In this document: piece by piece, positions 7,736-17,058 of the stretch
Layout: every line of letters begins with the position of its first letter
Position numbering within the stretch: position 1 is the stretch's first letter
Assembly: GCF_007845645.1 (NCBI RefSeq)
Contig: NZ_VCQV01000034.1
Span: 1-59,413, forward strand
From: Leekyejoonella antrihumi
Lineage (GTDB): Bacteria > Actinomycetota > Actinomycetes > Actinomycetales > Dermatophilaceae
Length of the DNA stretch: 59,413 bases
Direction: 5' to 3'
Notes under the pieces: generated by a model
Told to the model about the DNA's origin: nothing
Databases searched by the model: none
The model's input: the letters and a program-made list of their open reading frames with translations, nothing else
Translations under genes and position numbers: made by a program

Positions 7736-8518
7736 TCATCGGCGCCGGCGTGGCTGCGGTGCGTCCAGCGGCTGGTCGACGGCGTCGATGTCGTTGCGAA
7801 GGACGAGACCTCCCCGGCCGTCGAGGGCTCTCACCTCGACGACGACGGCCGTCTGCACGTCCAGGTGGACGAGGTAGGCGGTGGGCAGCTCGGTGTCGAG
7901 CGTCAGCGGGTCGTCGGCCCCGTATTCGAGGGTCCGGCTCGCCGTGCTGTCGAGCAGGGGGCAGCACCCGCACCGCGGGTCGTAACCACCGTCCCAGTCC
8001 TCTCCGGCGCCCATCAGCGGACGGCAGGTGGCCGACCAGGTCTCTCGGCCGCCACGCGTCGTGGCCGCAACGTCATCGATCTGCACCCCATGATGCAGCT
8101 CCAGCGGGTCGAGCATGGCGGTCCACTGATAGTCGCGCCACATCGGATCGCCGTGCTCGAAGTGCCAGCCGTTCGGCCGTTCCGCGACCAGACCGTCGGG
8201 TCGACGGACAGGGCCGGTCGGGCCGAGCTGGTCGGCGTCGGAGGGAGACTCGCACGAGTCACCTTCGGCGACGGCATGCAACGCGGCAGGTGACCCGCCG
8301 TATGGCACCCCCTCAGCAACGTCGACCCCATCGACGCCGCGCACGGTGACCCGCCCGGAGGCCCGATCGAGCCAGGCCTCAACCGGCTCCGTCTCGACCC
8401 CGCCGCGAGAGTAGTTCGCATGGGTGAAGTGCAGCGTGGTGAAGAGCCACGGCGAGCTCTGCGCCAGCGCGCGGAAGTCGTCCGCGTCGGGTGTCGTAGA
8501 CACGGGCACATCACTCAT
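7736..8518 (-). CDS. Hypothetical protein, 260 residues
   Basis: A soluble 260-residue protein starting at ATG 8518 (MSDVPVSTTPDADDF). Visible features are a Trp-rich N-terminal half (SSPWLFTTLHFTHANYSRGG; HFEHGDPMWRDYQWTAMLDP) and a Cys cluster DPRCGCCPLL at about residue 180 that could bind metal. No signal peptide or membrane segment is seen. The layout resembles conserved actinobacterial proteins of unknown function; I do not recognise a named domain. It converges with the HxlR gene (26 nt gap). Confidence 0.7.
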   Translation of the reverse strand: MSDVPVSTTPDADDFRALAQSSPWLFTTLHFTHANYSRGGVETEPVEAWLDRASGRVTVRGVDGVDVAEGVPYGGSPAALHAVAEGDSCESPSDADQLGPTGPVRRPDGLVAERPNGWHFEHGDPMWRDYQWTAMLDPLELHHGVQIDDVAATTRGGRETWSATCRPLMGAGEDWDGGYDPRCGCCPLLDSTASRTLEYGADDPLTLDTELPTAYLVHLDVQTAVVVEVRALDGRGGLVLRNDIDAVDQPLDAPQPRRRR

Positions 8519-8617
8519 AGGTCGAGTAGAGCACTTGGGGCGGCGAGAGGCCACCGGATAAGGGCGGGTGGCAGAATCTGGCTCGCAGCCGGCACCGCCA
8601 CCCAGAAGGAGTAGATC

Positions 8618-9325
8618 ATGAGGGGAACGATCGTCACGCTGGGCGGCGGAGGGTTCTCGATGTCGGAGGACGGCAGCTCGCCGATCGACGACCACCTGCT
8701 TGAACTGACCGGCAAGAGCCGACCGCGGATCTGCTTCATTCCCACGGCAAGTGGCGATGCACCGGACTACAGCGAGCGGTTCGAAGCGGCGTTCGCCGGT
8801 CGCGCCGAGACTTCGGTCCTGTCGCTCTTCTGCCGCGATCCATGGGGATACACGGACCCGTCGATGTTGCTCGACCAGGACCTCATCTATGTCGGCGGCG
8901 GCTCGACGGCGAACCTGCTCGTGGTCTGGCGGTTGCACGGACTGCCCGAGCTGCTGCAGCAGGCAGCGGCGGACGGGACGGTGCTCGCGGGGATCAGTGC
9001 CGGGATGAACTGCTGGTTCGAGTCTTCGTCCACGGACTCGTTCGGGCCGCTGGCACCGTTGAGCGACGGGCTCGGGTTCCTGCCCGGCAGCGCCTGCCCG
9101 CACTACCTCGGCGAGGTGCAGCGGCGGCAGCAATACCTCGACTGGGTGGCCACCGGAGTCCTCGGTGATGGCTACGCGGTCGATGAGTATGCCGCCCTGG
9201 TGTGGCACGACGGCGAGGTCGCCGAGGCGATCTGCGAGCAGCCGGGTCGGCCGGTCTATCGCGTGCACCGCGTGGGGGACAGCGCCGTCGAGTCCGCGAT
9301 CCCGGCCCGGTTGCTCACGCGCTGA
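8618..9325 (+). CDS. Peptidase E-like serine peptidase (family S51)
   Basis: A 235-residue protein of the PepE/cyanophycinase class, a class I glutamine-amidotransferase-like fold with a Ser nucleophile. GGGGFSM is near the start, YVGGGSTANLL provides the substrate-loop motif, and the nucleophile elbow is AGISAGMNCWF. Family members hydrolyse Asp-Xaa dipeptides. CPHYLGEVQRRQQYLDWV supplies a conserved His. The ATG at 8618 has GAAGGAG upstream. It is a stand-alone gene followed 47 bp later by a small membrane protein. Confidence 0.85.
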   Translation: MRGTIVTLGGGGFSMSEDGSSPIDDHLLELTGKSRPRICFIPTASGDAPDYSERFEAAFAGRAETSVLSLFCRDPWGYTDPSMLLDQDLIYVGGGSTANLLVVWRLHGLPELLQQAAADGTVLAGISAGMNCWFESSSTDSFGPLAPLSDGLGFLPGSACPHYLGEVQRRQQYLDWVATGVLGDGYAVDEYAALVWHDGEVAEAICEQPGRPVYRVHRVGDSAVESAIPARLLTR

Positions 9326-9372
9326 CGGGCCGGCCGCCGCCAGCCTTCCCGGCCGTCTGCCACGATGGTGGC

Positions 9373-9669
9373 ATGGCGCGCTCCCGACAGATCGATCTGG
9401 ACAAGATGCTCGATCACATCTTCGTGCGGATGATGGGTGCCGGCTCGGCGGTGGTCGGCGGGATCGGGGTGGTCGGCGGACTGCTGGTGCTGATCGTCAC
9501 GGCGTTCGGCACCCGTGAGCGTGCGCTGTGGATCGCCGGGTCGGTGCTTGTCGTGGTGGGCGTGCTCTTTCTGGTGGTGGCCCGCTTGTCGTTCCGCAGC
9601 TACCTGCGCGACCTGGAGCGGCGCCAGGTGGCGGCGCGGGAGCGCCGAGAGCGACGCAAGCTGATCTAG
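9373..9669 (+). CDS. Small two-helix membrane protein
   Basis: A 98-residue protein beginning MARSRQIDLDKML. Two hydrophobic helices (SAVVGGIGVVGGLLVLIVTAF and LWIAGSVLVVVGVLFLVVARL) are joined by TRER, and the basic tail RRQVAARERRERRKLI is predicted cytoplasmic. An in-frame extension upstream to 9202 runs through the end of the peptidase gene and is unlikely to be real. No function recognised. Confidence 0.65.
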   Translation: MARSRQIDLDKMLDHIFVRMMGAGSAVVGGIGVVGGLLVLIVTAFGTRERALWIAGSVLVVVGVLFLVVARLSFRSYLRDLERRQVAARERRERRKLI

Positions 9670-9670
9670 C

Positions 9671-10075
9671 TCATCCGGTTGCCGTTGGCGGGGGACGGGT
9701 GGATCCGGCCTGGAGGTAGCCGGTCTCATGTAGGCCGGCACCACGGCCTGCACCCGATCGCGGATGCTGGGCTTGGCAAGGATCTGGGCCACGTGGGTCT
9801 TGACCGTGGCCTCGCCGAGGAAGAGCCGCTGCGCAATCTGAGCGTTCGATGAGCCGCGAGCAAGCAGGTCGAAGACCTCCAGCTCCCGTCTGCTGAGCGG
9901 TGCAAGTGCGGAGGGCAGCCCGTTCGACGGCGGCGGCGAGGCGACGAAGCGCTCGATGAACCGGCGGGTGAGCGCCGGCGACAAGATCGAGTCACCGCGA
10001 GCCACCATGCGCACCGCGCTGATCCGCTGCTCGCGGGGCACGTCCTTGAGCAGGAAGCCGCTGGCACCCGAATCA
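9671..10075 (-). pseudogene. NarL/LuxR-type response regulator remnant
   Basis: Only the last receiver strand (GASGFLLKDV), the linker and the helix-turn-helix of a NarL-family response regulator remain: LSRRELEVFDLLARGSSNAQ, then RLFLGEATVKTHVAQILAK, then RDRVQAVVPAY. The phosphorylated Asp and most of the receiver are missing at the 5' side. At the 3' side two extra bases at 9728-9729 shift the frame. Removing them restores the usual ending Y-ETGYLQAG and a TGA at 9671-9673. Loss at both ends makes this a pseudogene. A short stretch upstream (about 10100-10153, minus) reads GATGSGGFGLRAL, like the G-box of a histidine kinase, so a kinase/regulator pair may have collapsed by deletion. Confidence 0.75.
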
Positions 10076-10189
10076 TCGATCTGCCCGATCGATCGGAAAC
10101 AGTGCTCGCAGCCCGAACCCGCCCGAGCCGGTCGCACCGGCGTTCAGCCCGCGCTCGCTGCGCTGGATCACGCCTCGGAGGGCTACCCG

Positions 10190-10489
10190 ATGCTGGTGCT
10201 GCTGATCGTGCTCTTCATCGTCGGGCTGACGCTGGGCAGCGTGCTGCTGCTGATCGGTCTGCGGCGCGCACGGCGGGTGCCGATCTGGGCTGTCGCGGCG
10301 GTGGTCTTCGTGGTGTGCGGCAGCACCGGCGGAGTGGTCGCGGGAGGGCTTGGCATCCTCGCGGCGCTCGCTGCATTCGTCCCGGTCGCACTGGTGGTTG
10401 GCCGCCCGTTCGAGGGTGGCCCTGGCGCATGGACCTCGCGCATCACCAACAGGACTCGAGTCGGGCGTAGGTCCAGCACGCCGGAGTAG
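10190..10489 (+). CDS. Small membrane protein, three predicted helices
   Basis: A 99-residue protein with helices LVLLIVLFIVGLTLGSVLLL, PIWAVAAVVFVVCGSTGGVV and GILAALAAFVPVALVVG, and a basic C-terminal tail. The start at 10190 (MLVLLIVLF) follows CGGAGGG. It ends 9 bp before the LLM oxidoreductase start, so the two may be cotranscribed. Its 5' flank is the two-component remnant. No function recognised. Confidence 0.6.
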   Translation: MLVLLIVLFIVGLTLGSVLLLIGLRRARRVPIWAVAAVVFVVCGSTGGVVAGGLGILAALAAFVPVALVVGRPFEGGPGAWTSRITNRTRVGRRSSTPE

Positions 10490-10498
10490 CCTCAAGAG

Positions 10499-11425
10499 AT
10501 GCGCTGGTCGATCTCCATTCCTCAACTCGGTGTCGACAGCTTCGACGCGGACGGGGTGCAGGCCTACCTCGCCCGCGTCGAGGAGCTGGGCTTCGAGGGC
10601 GGCTGGGTCATGGAGCAGGCAGTCGGCCAGACCCCGTTCATCGCACCGCTGGAGCTGCTCGCGTATGCCGCGGCGTGCACGACCCGGATCCGGCTCGGCG
10701 TGGCGGTGCTGGTCACGTCCTTGCACGACCCACTGCAGCTCGCGTCTGCGATCACGGCCGTCGACCGACTCAGTCACGGGCGCCTCGATGTCGGCGTGGC
10801 CCCGGGCGGCGGCTTCCGCAAGTTCGAGGCATTCGGGGTGGATCGGCAGACCTTCGTCGCCCGCTTCACCGAGGGTCTGCAGCTGATGAAGGCGGCCTGG
10901 TCGGACGAGTCGAAGGTGAGCTTCGACGGACGGTTCCGGCGGGTGGATGACCTGCCGATCCAGCCCAAACCGGTGCAACGCCCGCACCCGCCGATCTGGT
11001 TCGGTGCCAACGCGCCCAAGGCACTGGCGCGGGCCGTCCGGCACGGCGACGCGTTCCTCGGCGCCGGCTCATCGAGCACGGCGGCGTTCAGGCAGAATGT
11101 CGCGACGCTGCGCACGGAGCTGGGCCGACAGGGCAAGGACCCGGCGGGGTTCACCATCGGCAAGCGGGTCTATCTCGCGGTGGACGACAACCCGCAGCGG
11201 GCGCGCGAGCACGTGCTGACCGGCCTGCACCGCACCTACGGACAGATGCCGGGCATCGAGGAGGCGCCGGTCTACGGAACACCGCAGGAGGTGGCAACGG
11301 GGTTGCGTGAAGTGCGGGACGCGGGGGCCGAGATGATCCTGCTGCATCCGCTCGGCAGGAACGCCGCCGAGGACCGCGAGCAGCTGGAGCGCCTGGCCGC
11401 CGACGTCATACCGCAGCTCGACTGA
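10499..11425 (+). CDS. LLM-class flavin/F420-dependent oxidoreductase
   Basis: A 308-residue luciferase-like monooxygenase-fold enzyme (TIM barrel). Typical blocks are VEELGFEGGWVMEQ, TTRIRLGVAVLVTSLHDPLQLA, DRLSHGRLDVGVAPGG, RFTEGLQLMKAAWSD, VQRPHPPIWFGANAPKAL and VYGTPQEVATGLREVRDAGAE. The order and the LDVGVAPG segment are those of F420- or FMN-dependent members; the cofactor cannot be fixed from sequence alone, but other genes in the window suggest F420 is available. The substrate is unknown. Its stop lies 8 bp before a tandem repeat that separates it from the convergent carboxylase gene. Confidence 0.85.
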   Translation: MRWSISIPQLGVDSFDADGVQAYLARVEELGFEGGWVMEQAVGQTPFIAPLELLAYAAACTTRIRLGVAVLVTSLHDPLQLASAITAVDRLSHGRLDVGVAPGGGFRKFEAFGVDRQTFVARFTEGLQLMKAAWSDESKVSFDGRFRRVDDLPIQPKPVQRPHPPIWFGANAPKALARAVRHGDAFLGAGSSSTAAFRQNVATLRTELGRQGKDPAGFTIGKRVYLAVDDNPQRAREHVLTGLHRTYGQMPGIEEAPVYGTPQEVATGLREVRDAGAEMILLHPLGRNAAEDREQLERLAADVIPQLD

Positions 11426-11432
11426 GGTGGTC

Positions 11433-11538
11433 GAGTGCAGTGAACACGGCCGCTATAGCCAACGGATCCACTGCAACCGTCGGTGAGGCCGTGGAGTGCA
11501 GTGGACGCGGAAGTTATAGCCAACGCGCACTGCAACCG
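11433..11538. repeat. Tandem pair of ~46-bp intergenic repeats with inner TGCAGTG/CACTGCA arms
   Basis: Copy 1 is 11433-11479 and copy 2 is 11494-11538. Both start GAGTGCAGTG, carry TATAGCCAACG in the middle and end CACTGCAACCG. Within each, TGCAGTG and CACTGCA form a 7-bp inverted repeat. The pair fills the 116-bp gap between two convergent genes, so a bidirectional terminator or a dispersed palindromic element are the main possibilities. Confidence 0.8.
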
Positions 11539-11541
11539 CGG

Positions 11542-14500
11542 TCAGCGAGCGGCCTCCCGATCGAGCACCGAGATGATCTGCGGACGCAGCTCGCTGGCCT
11601 CGATCACGGCATCCACCGACCCGACCTCGACCGCGCGGTGAATGCTGTGTATGCCGTCGAAGTCGGCGGCAACTTCGCCGATCTTCTCCGCGCGCACAGC
11701 AGTTCGCACCTCAGTGAGCTCGGCGGCGATCGGGGCCCGTTCGGACTCCGTGGCCTGCTGCAGCTGCGCCTCCAACGCGGCCACCCGCAGATCCGTGGAC
11801 GTGAGCGTGTCGACCTTCTTGGCAAAGACCACGGCCGCGGCCGGCGCGCCGCCGAGCACCGAGGCATACGAGCCCTCGATGGCCAGCACGGTCATCCGCG
11901 GGTTGAGCACCTTCGAGAAGACCACGAACGCACCACCGTGATAGCGGGAGATCACGCAGAAGACGATCGGCCCGTCGAAGTTGACGATGGCCCGCCCGAT
12001 CTCGGCGCCGTACTCGAGTTGCAGGTTGCGCATCGAGTCCGGTGACCCGTCGAATCCGGACAGGTTGGCCAGCACCACCAGCGGACGGTTGCCGCTCGCG
12101 GCGTTGATCGCCCGCGCTGCCTTCTTCGACGACCGCGGAAACAGCGTGCCCGCCGTGTAGGTGTCCGGTCCATCCGTCGGAGGGAAGCCCCGCCGCGGGG
12201 TGGTCCGGGACTCGATGCCGAGCAGGCTCACCGGCCAGCCACCAAGATTGGCGTCGAACACGACCGAGGTGCTCGCGTCGGCCATGTCCGCCCAGCGCTC
12301 GAGCGTGGGCTGGTCCTGATCGACCAGTGCCCGCATCACCGTGCGGATGTCGAACGGCTTCTTGCGCTCCGGGTTCGTCGCCGCCGAGAAGATGTCACCG
12401 ATCGTGCGGAACTCGCTGTCGGCGATGTCATGCGGTAGCACGGTGATGTCCCGGTCGCTCGGGTCGGTCGTCGTGGCCCGGCGGGGCGACGACTCGTCGG
12501 GAGCCACGTAGCTGTAGTCGTAGTGCTGGATCAGCAGGTCGCGGGCGCTCTTCAGGTCGGGCGCCCAGTACTGTGCCTGCCCGTTCGGACCCATGACTCG
12601 GTCGTAGCCGCCGATGCCGAAGTTGTCCTCGGCCGATACGCCACCGGAGAAGTCCAGCGACTGCTTGCCGGTCAGGACCATCGCGCTGACCGGCGTCATC
12701 ACGAGCACACCCTTGGTGTGCATGAGCATCGTTGCCTCGGCGTTCCAGTATGGCTGGGCGCCCACGTTGATGCCCGCGACGACGACGTTGATCTCGCCGC
12801 CCGCCTGCGTGAACTCCACGATCCGCTTCAGCGCGCGCGCAACCCAGTCCATGTTCTCGGTGCCCGAGTCCATTGAGATGCGGGCCCCCGCCGACAGTGA
12901 GTACCACTCGACCGGGACGCGCATCTCGTCGGCCAGGTCGATCGCGGCGATGATCCGTGAGCACTCCGGCTCGGCGACCGCGCCCAGCGACATGGTCGGG
13001 TCGCCGCACAGGATGACCCGAGTGATCCCCTGCGGATGCAGGCTGGTCGGAGTGGTGACCACGCCGGCGACGATGCCCGCCTTGTTGAGGCCGGGCGCAC
13101 GGTCGACCGGGACGAGCCGCCCCGAGTCATCCAGGTCGTGCTCGCGGACCGCGCCGCCGTCTCCGGCGACCATCGACTGCACCTCGTAGGGGTAGACCAT
13201 GCCCCGCCGCCGCGCCCGAACGACCTTCTGCGCGTAGTCGTCCATCGGCTTCAGCAGCTCGGTCGGCGGGTCCTCGATCCGGAACTGCACGCCGGCACCG
13301 GGCCGGTAGTAGAACCGGGCCGCGAGCGGCACGACCTCACCGCCGGGGGCGGACACCTGGCCCTGGGCGATCACCTCATCTATCCCTGCGCCCGCGGTGA
13401 TGGGTGCGATGCCGCGCTTCAGAGCAGTGAGCTGGTCGAGCTCGGCGTCGATCGTCGGCCAGACGTGCACCCAGACATGGTTCATGTCGAGCGCGATCCT
13501 CGGGGTGCGCAGTGACGACCGCCCGCGCCGAATTCCCTCTACACAGTTGGCGATTGCTCGTTCCACCTGAGGAAGGGAGCTGACGTGCCCGTCTTCGTCA
13601 CGAATGAGGGCGAGCTCGCGCACCTGGGCCATGGCAACGAGGCGCTGATCCGCCTCGTTGTTCTTGGCCACGCAGTGATAGAGCAGCACATCCTCGGGCG
13701 CTTCGACCCGAGTGATGTCGAACTCGCGCAGGCGCCACAGGTTGAGCCGCCGGCCGACCATCGGGTGCAGGTCGCGCACCAGAACGTCCTCCTGCAGGCC
13801 GTCCTCGCCGGGCCGGAAGGTGAAGTAGGTGACCGGGCGGTCGCCACCGGGGCAGGCGGCGACCGCGATGCGCCGCACCTCCAACGCCAACGACGACAGG
13901 GTCCGGGCGAGCGCGGCGGAGGCAACCTGGGGATCCTCGGGCAGGTCGGGCCATGACAGGTAGAGGTCGACGACCGCGTCCTGCTGCGACGACCGATCCG
14001 CGACCAGATCGGCCAGGGCGCGCGTGAGGCCGGTCCCGGGCTCGAGCTCGGCGCGGCTGCCGATGGAGGTGACCAGGTGGGTCGGGCGCTCATCGAGCAC
14101 ATAGTCCGCCACGGCGAACGGTCGGCCGTCGATCTGCATCGCACGCTGACCGGTGAGTGCAAACTCGCGGTAGTGCCGCTGGATCATTACCTCGAGCAGC
14201 GGTTCCCTGGTAGGTATGCCGTGCTCCAGCCGTTCGGCGAGGATCGTCACGATCCGCTCGGGGATGGCCGCGAGCGCGGACATCCGCCGGGCGCGGTCGC
14301 CGGCGTCCGGGTCGGCCGCCAGCGCCTCGACCTCGTGGTGCAGACCGGTCAGCACGGATGCGCGCTCGGCCGCCACCACCGGTTCGTCGAACCAGCGGAA
14401 CCGCACGCTGCGGGCCAGGTCGCCGACGGCGGGGAAGCGCAGCTGCGTGGCCAGCACGAACTGGTCCAGGGCCTCGCGGGACGTTGCGGCGGCGTCGCCC

Positions 14501-17058
14501 TGCGGGGCGGGCTCGGTGTGCCACCGCTGCAGCAGCGCGGTGACGATACCGAGGTCCGGGGCAGAGCGCTGCTGGGCCAGGAAGATCCGGAATACGGCCT
14601 CCTCCAGCGCAGGCGTGCGGTCCAGCTCGGTGATGCCGTAGTGGGCAAGGACCGACTCGAGTCGCCGACTGAAGCTGTCCGGCAGGCCACTGCGCTCGAT
14701 GTCGAGCGTCTGCAGATAGCTGTGGAAGTATTCCTTGGGGCTGTGCACCCGCAGTTCGGTGTGCATCTCGTTGTCCACCAGTCGGTTGCGGCTGAGGTCG
14801 GCGAGGTCGGAGAGGAGTCGCAGCAGATCGAGCTCGCCGGGTAGGACGTCCGTGCCCTGGGCCGTGGCGCCCTCGCGGGCGGTCATGTAGCGCTCGAGCG
14901 TGTGGCCGTTGTCGCCGGGGTCCACGTCATAACCGAGCAGGACGGCTCGCAGGTCGCCAAGGCCGCGCAGGAGCGGGTCATCGCACTGGCCGCCGGGGGC
15001 CGGTAGGCCCAGGTCGATGCTGTCGGCGGCGCCCGGCTCCTCGTCGGCCTCGTCAGTGACCGGCTCCAGTCGAAGCAGCGGAGCTCCGGCCTCGACCTGG
15101 CTGCCGGCCGAGACCTGCAGGTCGCGCACGATTGCCGGGAAGGGAGCGACCAGGCGGGTCTCCATCTTCATCGACTCCAGGACGACGACCGTCGCACCCG
15201 CCGCGACCTCCTGGCCCGCGGCAACGGGCGTCGCCACGACGAGCGCGGGGGCGGGGGCGCGCATCATCCCGCCCTCGTCGCGGCTGACCCGGTGCGCGAC
15301 GCCGTCGACCTCCACGAAGTGCATCGGACCGTGCATCGCGGTGAGCACCCGGAAGCTCTGCCCGGACACGGTGAGCCGCAGCCGGTCTCGGCCCATCGGC
15401 TCCACGTCGGCGTCGCAGACGTGCTGCTGATCGTTGTCATTGAGGGTGATCCGGAACCGGCTGGCGCCGACTCGGGAGACCGCGACCCGGTATACCCGGC
15501 CGCGCAGCTTGAGGTCGACCGGCCGGGCCGCGCCGTGCTGAGCCTGCGGACGCCCGCCGCGTGCCATCTGCAGCAGGCGGTCCACCTCGACGCGCTCGTC
15601 GTCCTCGTAGGCCTGGATGCCTGCCGTGATCAGCGCGATGCCGGAGTGCCGCTCGGACATCAGGCGGCCCTCGAGCCGCACCCGGTCGATCCACCCGGTG
15701 TCCGCGCTCGCGTCGATGACCTCCGGCTGGTCGAGCAGATCCAGGATGAAGCTCTTGTTGGTGGCGCCGCCCTCGATGACCACCGAGGTCTCGGCGACCG
15801 CACGGCGCAGCCTGGCGAGCGCCTGGTCGCGAGTGCTGCCGTGCGCGATGATCTTGGCGATCATCGAGTCGAAGTCGGCCGGGATCGAGTCGCCCTCGCT
15901 GACGCCGGTGTCGACCCGGATGCCCGGACCGGCCGGCAGTGCGAGCAGCTCGATCCGCCCCGGTGCGGGCGCGAAGTCACGGTCCGGGTCCTCGGCGTTG
16001 AGCCGCGCCTCGACGGCGTGCCCGGACTCGGTCGGCCTGCTGCCGGTCAGCGTGCCGCCGGAGGCGATGTGGATCTGTGCTCGCACGAGATCGGTGTCGG
16101 TGGTGATCTCGGTGATCGGGTGCTCGACCTGCAGGCGGGTGTTGACCTCGAGGAACGCAAAGATCCGATCACCCGGGTGGTAGAGGAACTCCACGGTCCC
16201 GGCCCCGGCATACCCCACGGCGACGGCGAGTCGCTCGGCGGCGGACTTCACCTCGTCGATCTGATCGGCCTGCAGCACCGGAGAGGCCGACTCCTCGATG
16301 ACCTTCTGGTTGCGTCGCTGCACCGAGCAGTCGCGCACCCCGAGGGCCCAGGCGGTGCCCTGCCCGTCGGCGATCACCTGGACCTCGATGTGCCGGGCGC
16401 CGGTGATGAGCCGCTCGAGGAAGACCACGCCGGACCCGAACGCGCGCTGTGCCTCGTCGCGGGTGCGCTCGTAGGCGTCGGTGAGGTCCGCGTCGGACGT
16501 CACCATGCGGATCCCGCGGCCGCCGCCGCCGGCGGTTGCCTTGAGCATGAGCGGATACCCGATGCGCGCGGCGGCCGCCTTGGCGTCCTCGAGGGTGTCG
16601 ACGCCACCACCGCTCCACGGCGCGACGGGGACACCGACCTCCTCGGCGATGAGCTTGGAGCCGATCTTGTCACCGAGCTTGCGCATCGCCCCGGGGCTCG
16701 GGCCGATGAAGGTGACGTCGATGCGGGCGCACAGCTCGGCAAAACCCGGGTCCTCGGCGACGAAGCCCCAGCCGACCCACGCCGCATCGGCGCCGGACTC
16801 GGTCAGCGCCCGCTCGAGGATGGCGTAGTCGAGGTAGGGGCGGTCCGCAGCCGGGCCCAGGTTGTAGGCGTGGTCAGCCTCGCGCACGAACATCGCGTGC
16901 TTCTCGCCGTCGGTATGCAGAGCAACGGTCTCGATGCGGTGCCCACCGGGCCCGGCCTGCGCGTTGAGATCGCGCACCGCGTGGATGAGGCGCATCGCGG
17001 CCTCTCCACGGTTGACGATGGCGATGCGGGAGAGGGTCGAGCGGGATGAGTGAGCCAC
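11542..17058 (-). CDS. Single-chain multidomain acyl-CoA carboxylase (BC-BCCP-CT)
   Basis: An 1838-residue enzyme combining all steps of biotin-dependent acyl-CoA carboxylation. Residues ~1-460 are biotin carboxylase (IAIVNRGEAAMRL; ATP-grasp glycine loop TAGGGGRGIRMV; EVNTRLQVEHPITE). The BCCP domain has the biotinylation motif LESMKMETRLVAP with the target Lys at about residue 631. A ~600-residue central helical region follows, and the C-terminal ~500 residues are the carboxyltransferase (LDFSGGVSAEDNFGIGGYDR; NLSGFDGSPDSMRN; GGAPAAAVVFAKKVD). The order and central region recall eukaryotic ACC rather than the usual split actinobacterial AccA/AccD. Substrate chain length is not predictable. 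GTG start at 17058; a MarR gene is divergent and may regulate it. Confidence 0.9.
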   Translation of the reverse strand: MAHSSRSTLSRIAIVNRGEAAMRLIHAVRDLNAQAGPGGHRIETVALHTDGEKHAMFVREADHAYNLGPAADRPYLDYAILERALTESGADAAWVGWGFVAEDPGFAELCARIDVTFIGPSPGAMRKLGDKIGSKLIAEEVGVPVAPWSGGGVDTLEDAKAAAARIGYPLMLKATAGGGGRGIRMVTSDADLTDAYERTRDEAQRAFGSGVVFLERLITGARHIEVQVIADGQGTAWALGVRDCSVQRRNQKVIEESASPVLQADQIDEVKSAAERLAVAVGYAGAGTVEFLYHPGDRIFAFLEVNTRLQVEHPITEITTDTDLVRAQIHIASGGTLTGSRPTESGHAVEARLNAEDPDRDFAPAPGRIELLALPAGPGIRVDTGVSEGDSIPADFDSMIAKIIAHGSTRDQALARLRRAVAETSVVIEGGATNKSFILDLLDQPEVIDASADTGWIDRVRLEGRLMSERHSGIALITAGIQAYEDDERVEVDRLLQMARGGRPQAQHGAARPVDLKLRGRVYRVAVSRVGASRFRITLNDNDQQHVCDADVEPMGRDRLRLTVSGQSFRVLTAMHGPMHFVEVDGVAHRVSRDEGGMMRAPAPALVVATPVAAGQEVAAGATVVVLESMKMETRLVAPFPAIVRDLQVSAGSQVEAGAPLLRLEPVTDEADEEPGAADSIDLGLPAPGGQCDDPLLRGLGDLRAVLLGYDVDPGDNGHTLERYMTAREGATAQGTDVLPGELDLLRLLSDLADLSRNRLVDNEMHTELRVHSPKEYFHSYLQTLDIERSGLPDSFSRRLESVLAHYGITELDRTPALEEAVFRIFLAQQRSAPDLGIVTALLQRWHTEPAPQGDAAATSREALDQFVLATQLRFPAVGDLARSVRFRWFDEPVVAAERASVLTGLHHEVEALAADPDAGDRARRMSALAAIPERIVTILAERLEHGIPTREPLLEVMIQRHYREFALTGQRAMQIDGRPFAVADYVLDERPTHLVTSIGSRAELEPGTGLTRALADLVADRSSQQDAVVDLYLSWPDLPEDPQVASAALARTLSSLALEVRRIAVAACPGGDRPVTYFTFRPGEDGLQEDVLVRDLHPMVGRRLNLWRLREFDITRVEAPEDVLLYHCVAKNNEADQRLVAMAQVRELALIRDEDGHVSSLPQVERAIANCVEGIRRGRSSLRTPRIALDMNHVWVHVWPTIDAELDQLTALKRGIAPITAGAGIDEVIAQGQVSAPGGEVVPLAARFYYRPGAGVQFRIEDPPTELLKPMDDYAQKVVRARRRGMVYPYEVQSMVAGDGGAVREHDLDDSGRLVPVDRAPGLNKAGIVAGVVTTPTSLHPQGITRVILCGDPTMSLGAVAEPECSRIIAAIDLADEMRVPVEWYSLSAGARISMDSGTENMDWVARALKRIVEFTQAGGEINVVVAGINVGAQPYWNAEATMLMHTKGVLVMTPVSAMVLTGKQSLDFSGGVSAEDNFGIGGYDRVMGPNGQAQYWAPDLKSARDLLIQHYDYSYVAPDESSPRRATTTDPSDRDITVLPHDIADSEFRTIGDIFSAATNPERKKPFDIRTVMRALVDQDQPTLERWADMADASTSVVFDANLGGWPVSLLGIESRTTPRRGFPPTDGPDTYTAGTLFPRSSKKAARAINAASGNRPLVVLANLSGFDGSPDSMRNLQLEYGAEIGRAIVNFDGPIVFCVISRYHGGAFVVFSKVLNPRMTVLAIEGSYASVLGGAPAAAVVFAKKVDTLTSTDLRVAALEAQLQQATESERAPIAAELTEVRTAVRAEKIGEVAADFDGIHSIHRAVEVGSVDAVIEASELRPQIISVLDREAAR

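Noticed and set aside
11433-11538. A CRISPR array, from two similar repeats with a spacer.
   Set aside because: Only two copies, repeats longer than the spacer, internal symmetry different from CRISPR, and no cas genes in the window.
15292-17049. A 585-codon plus-strand frame antisense to the carboxylase.
   Set aside because: Antisense shadow of biotin carboxylase codons; no start context and no domain.
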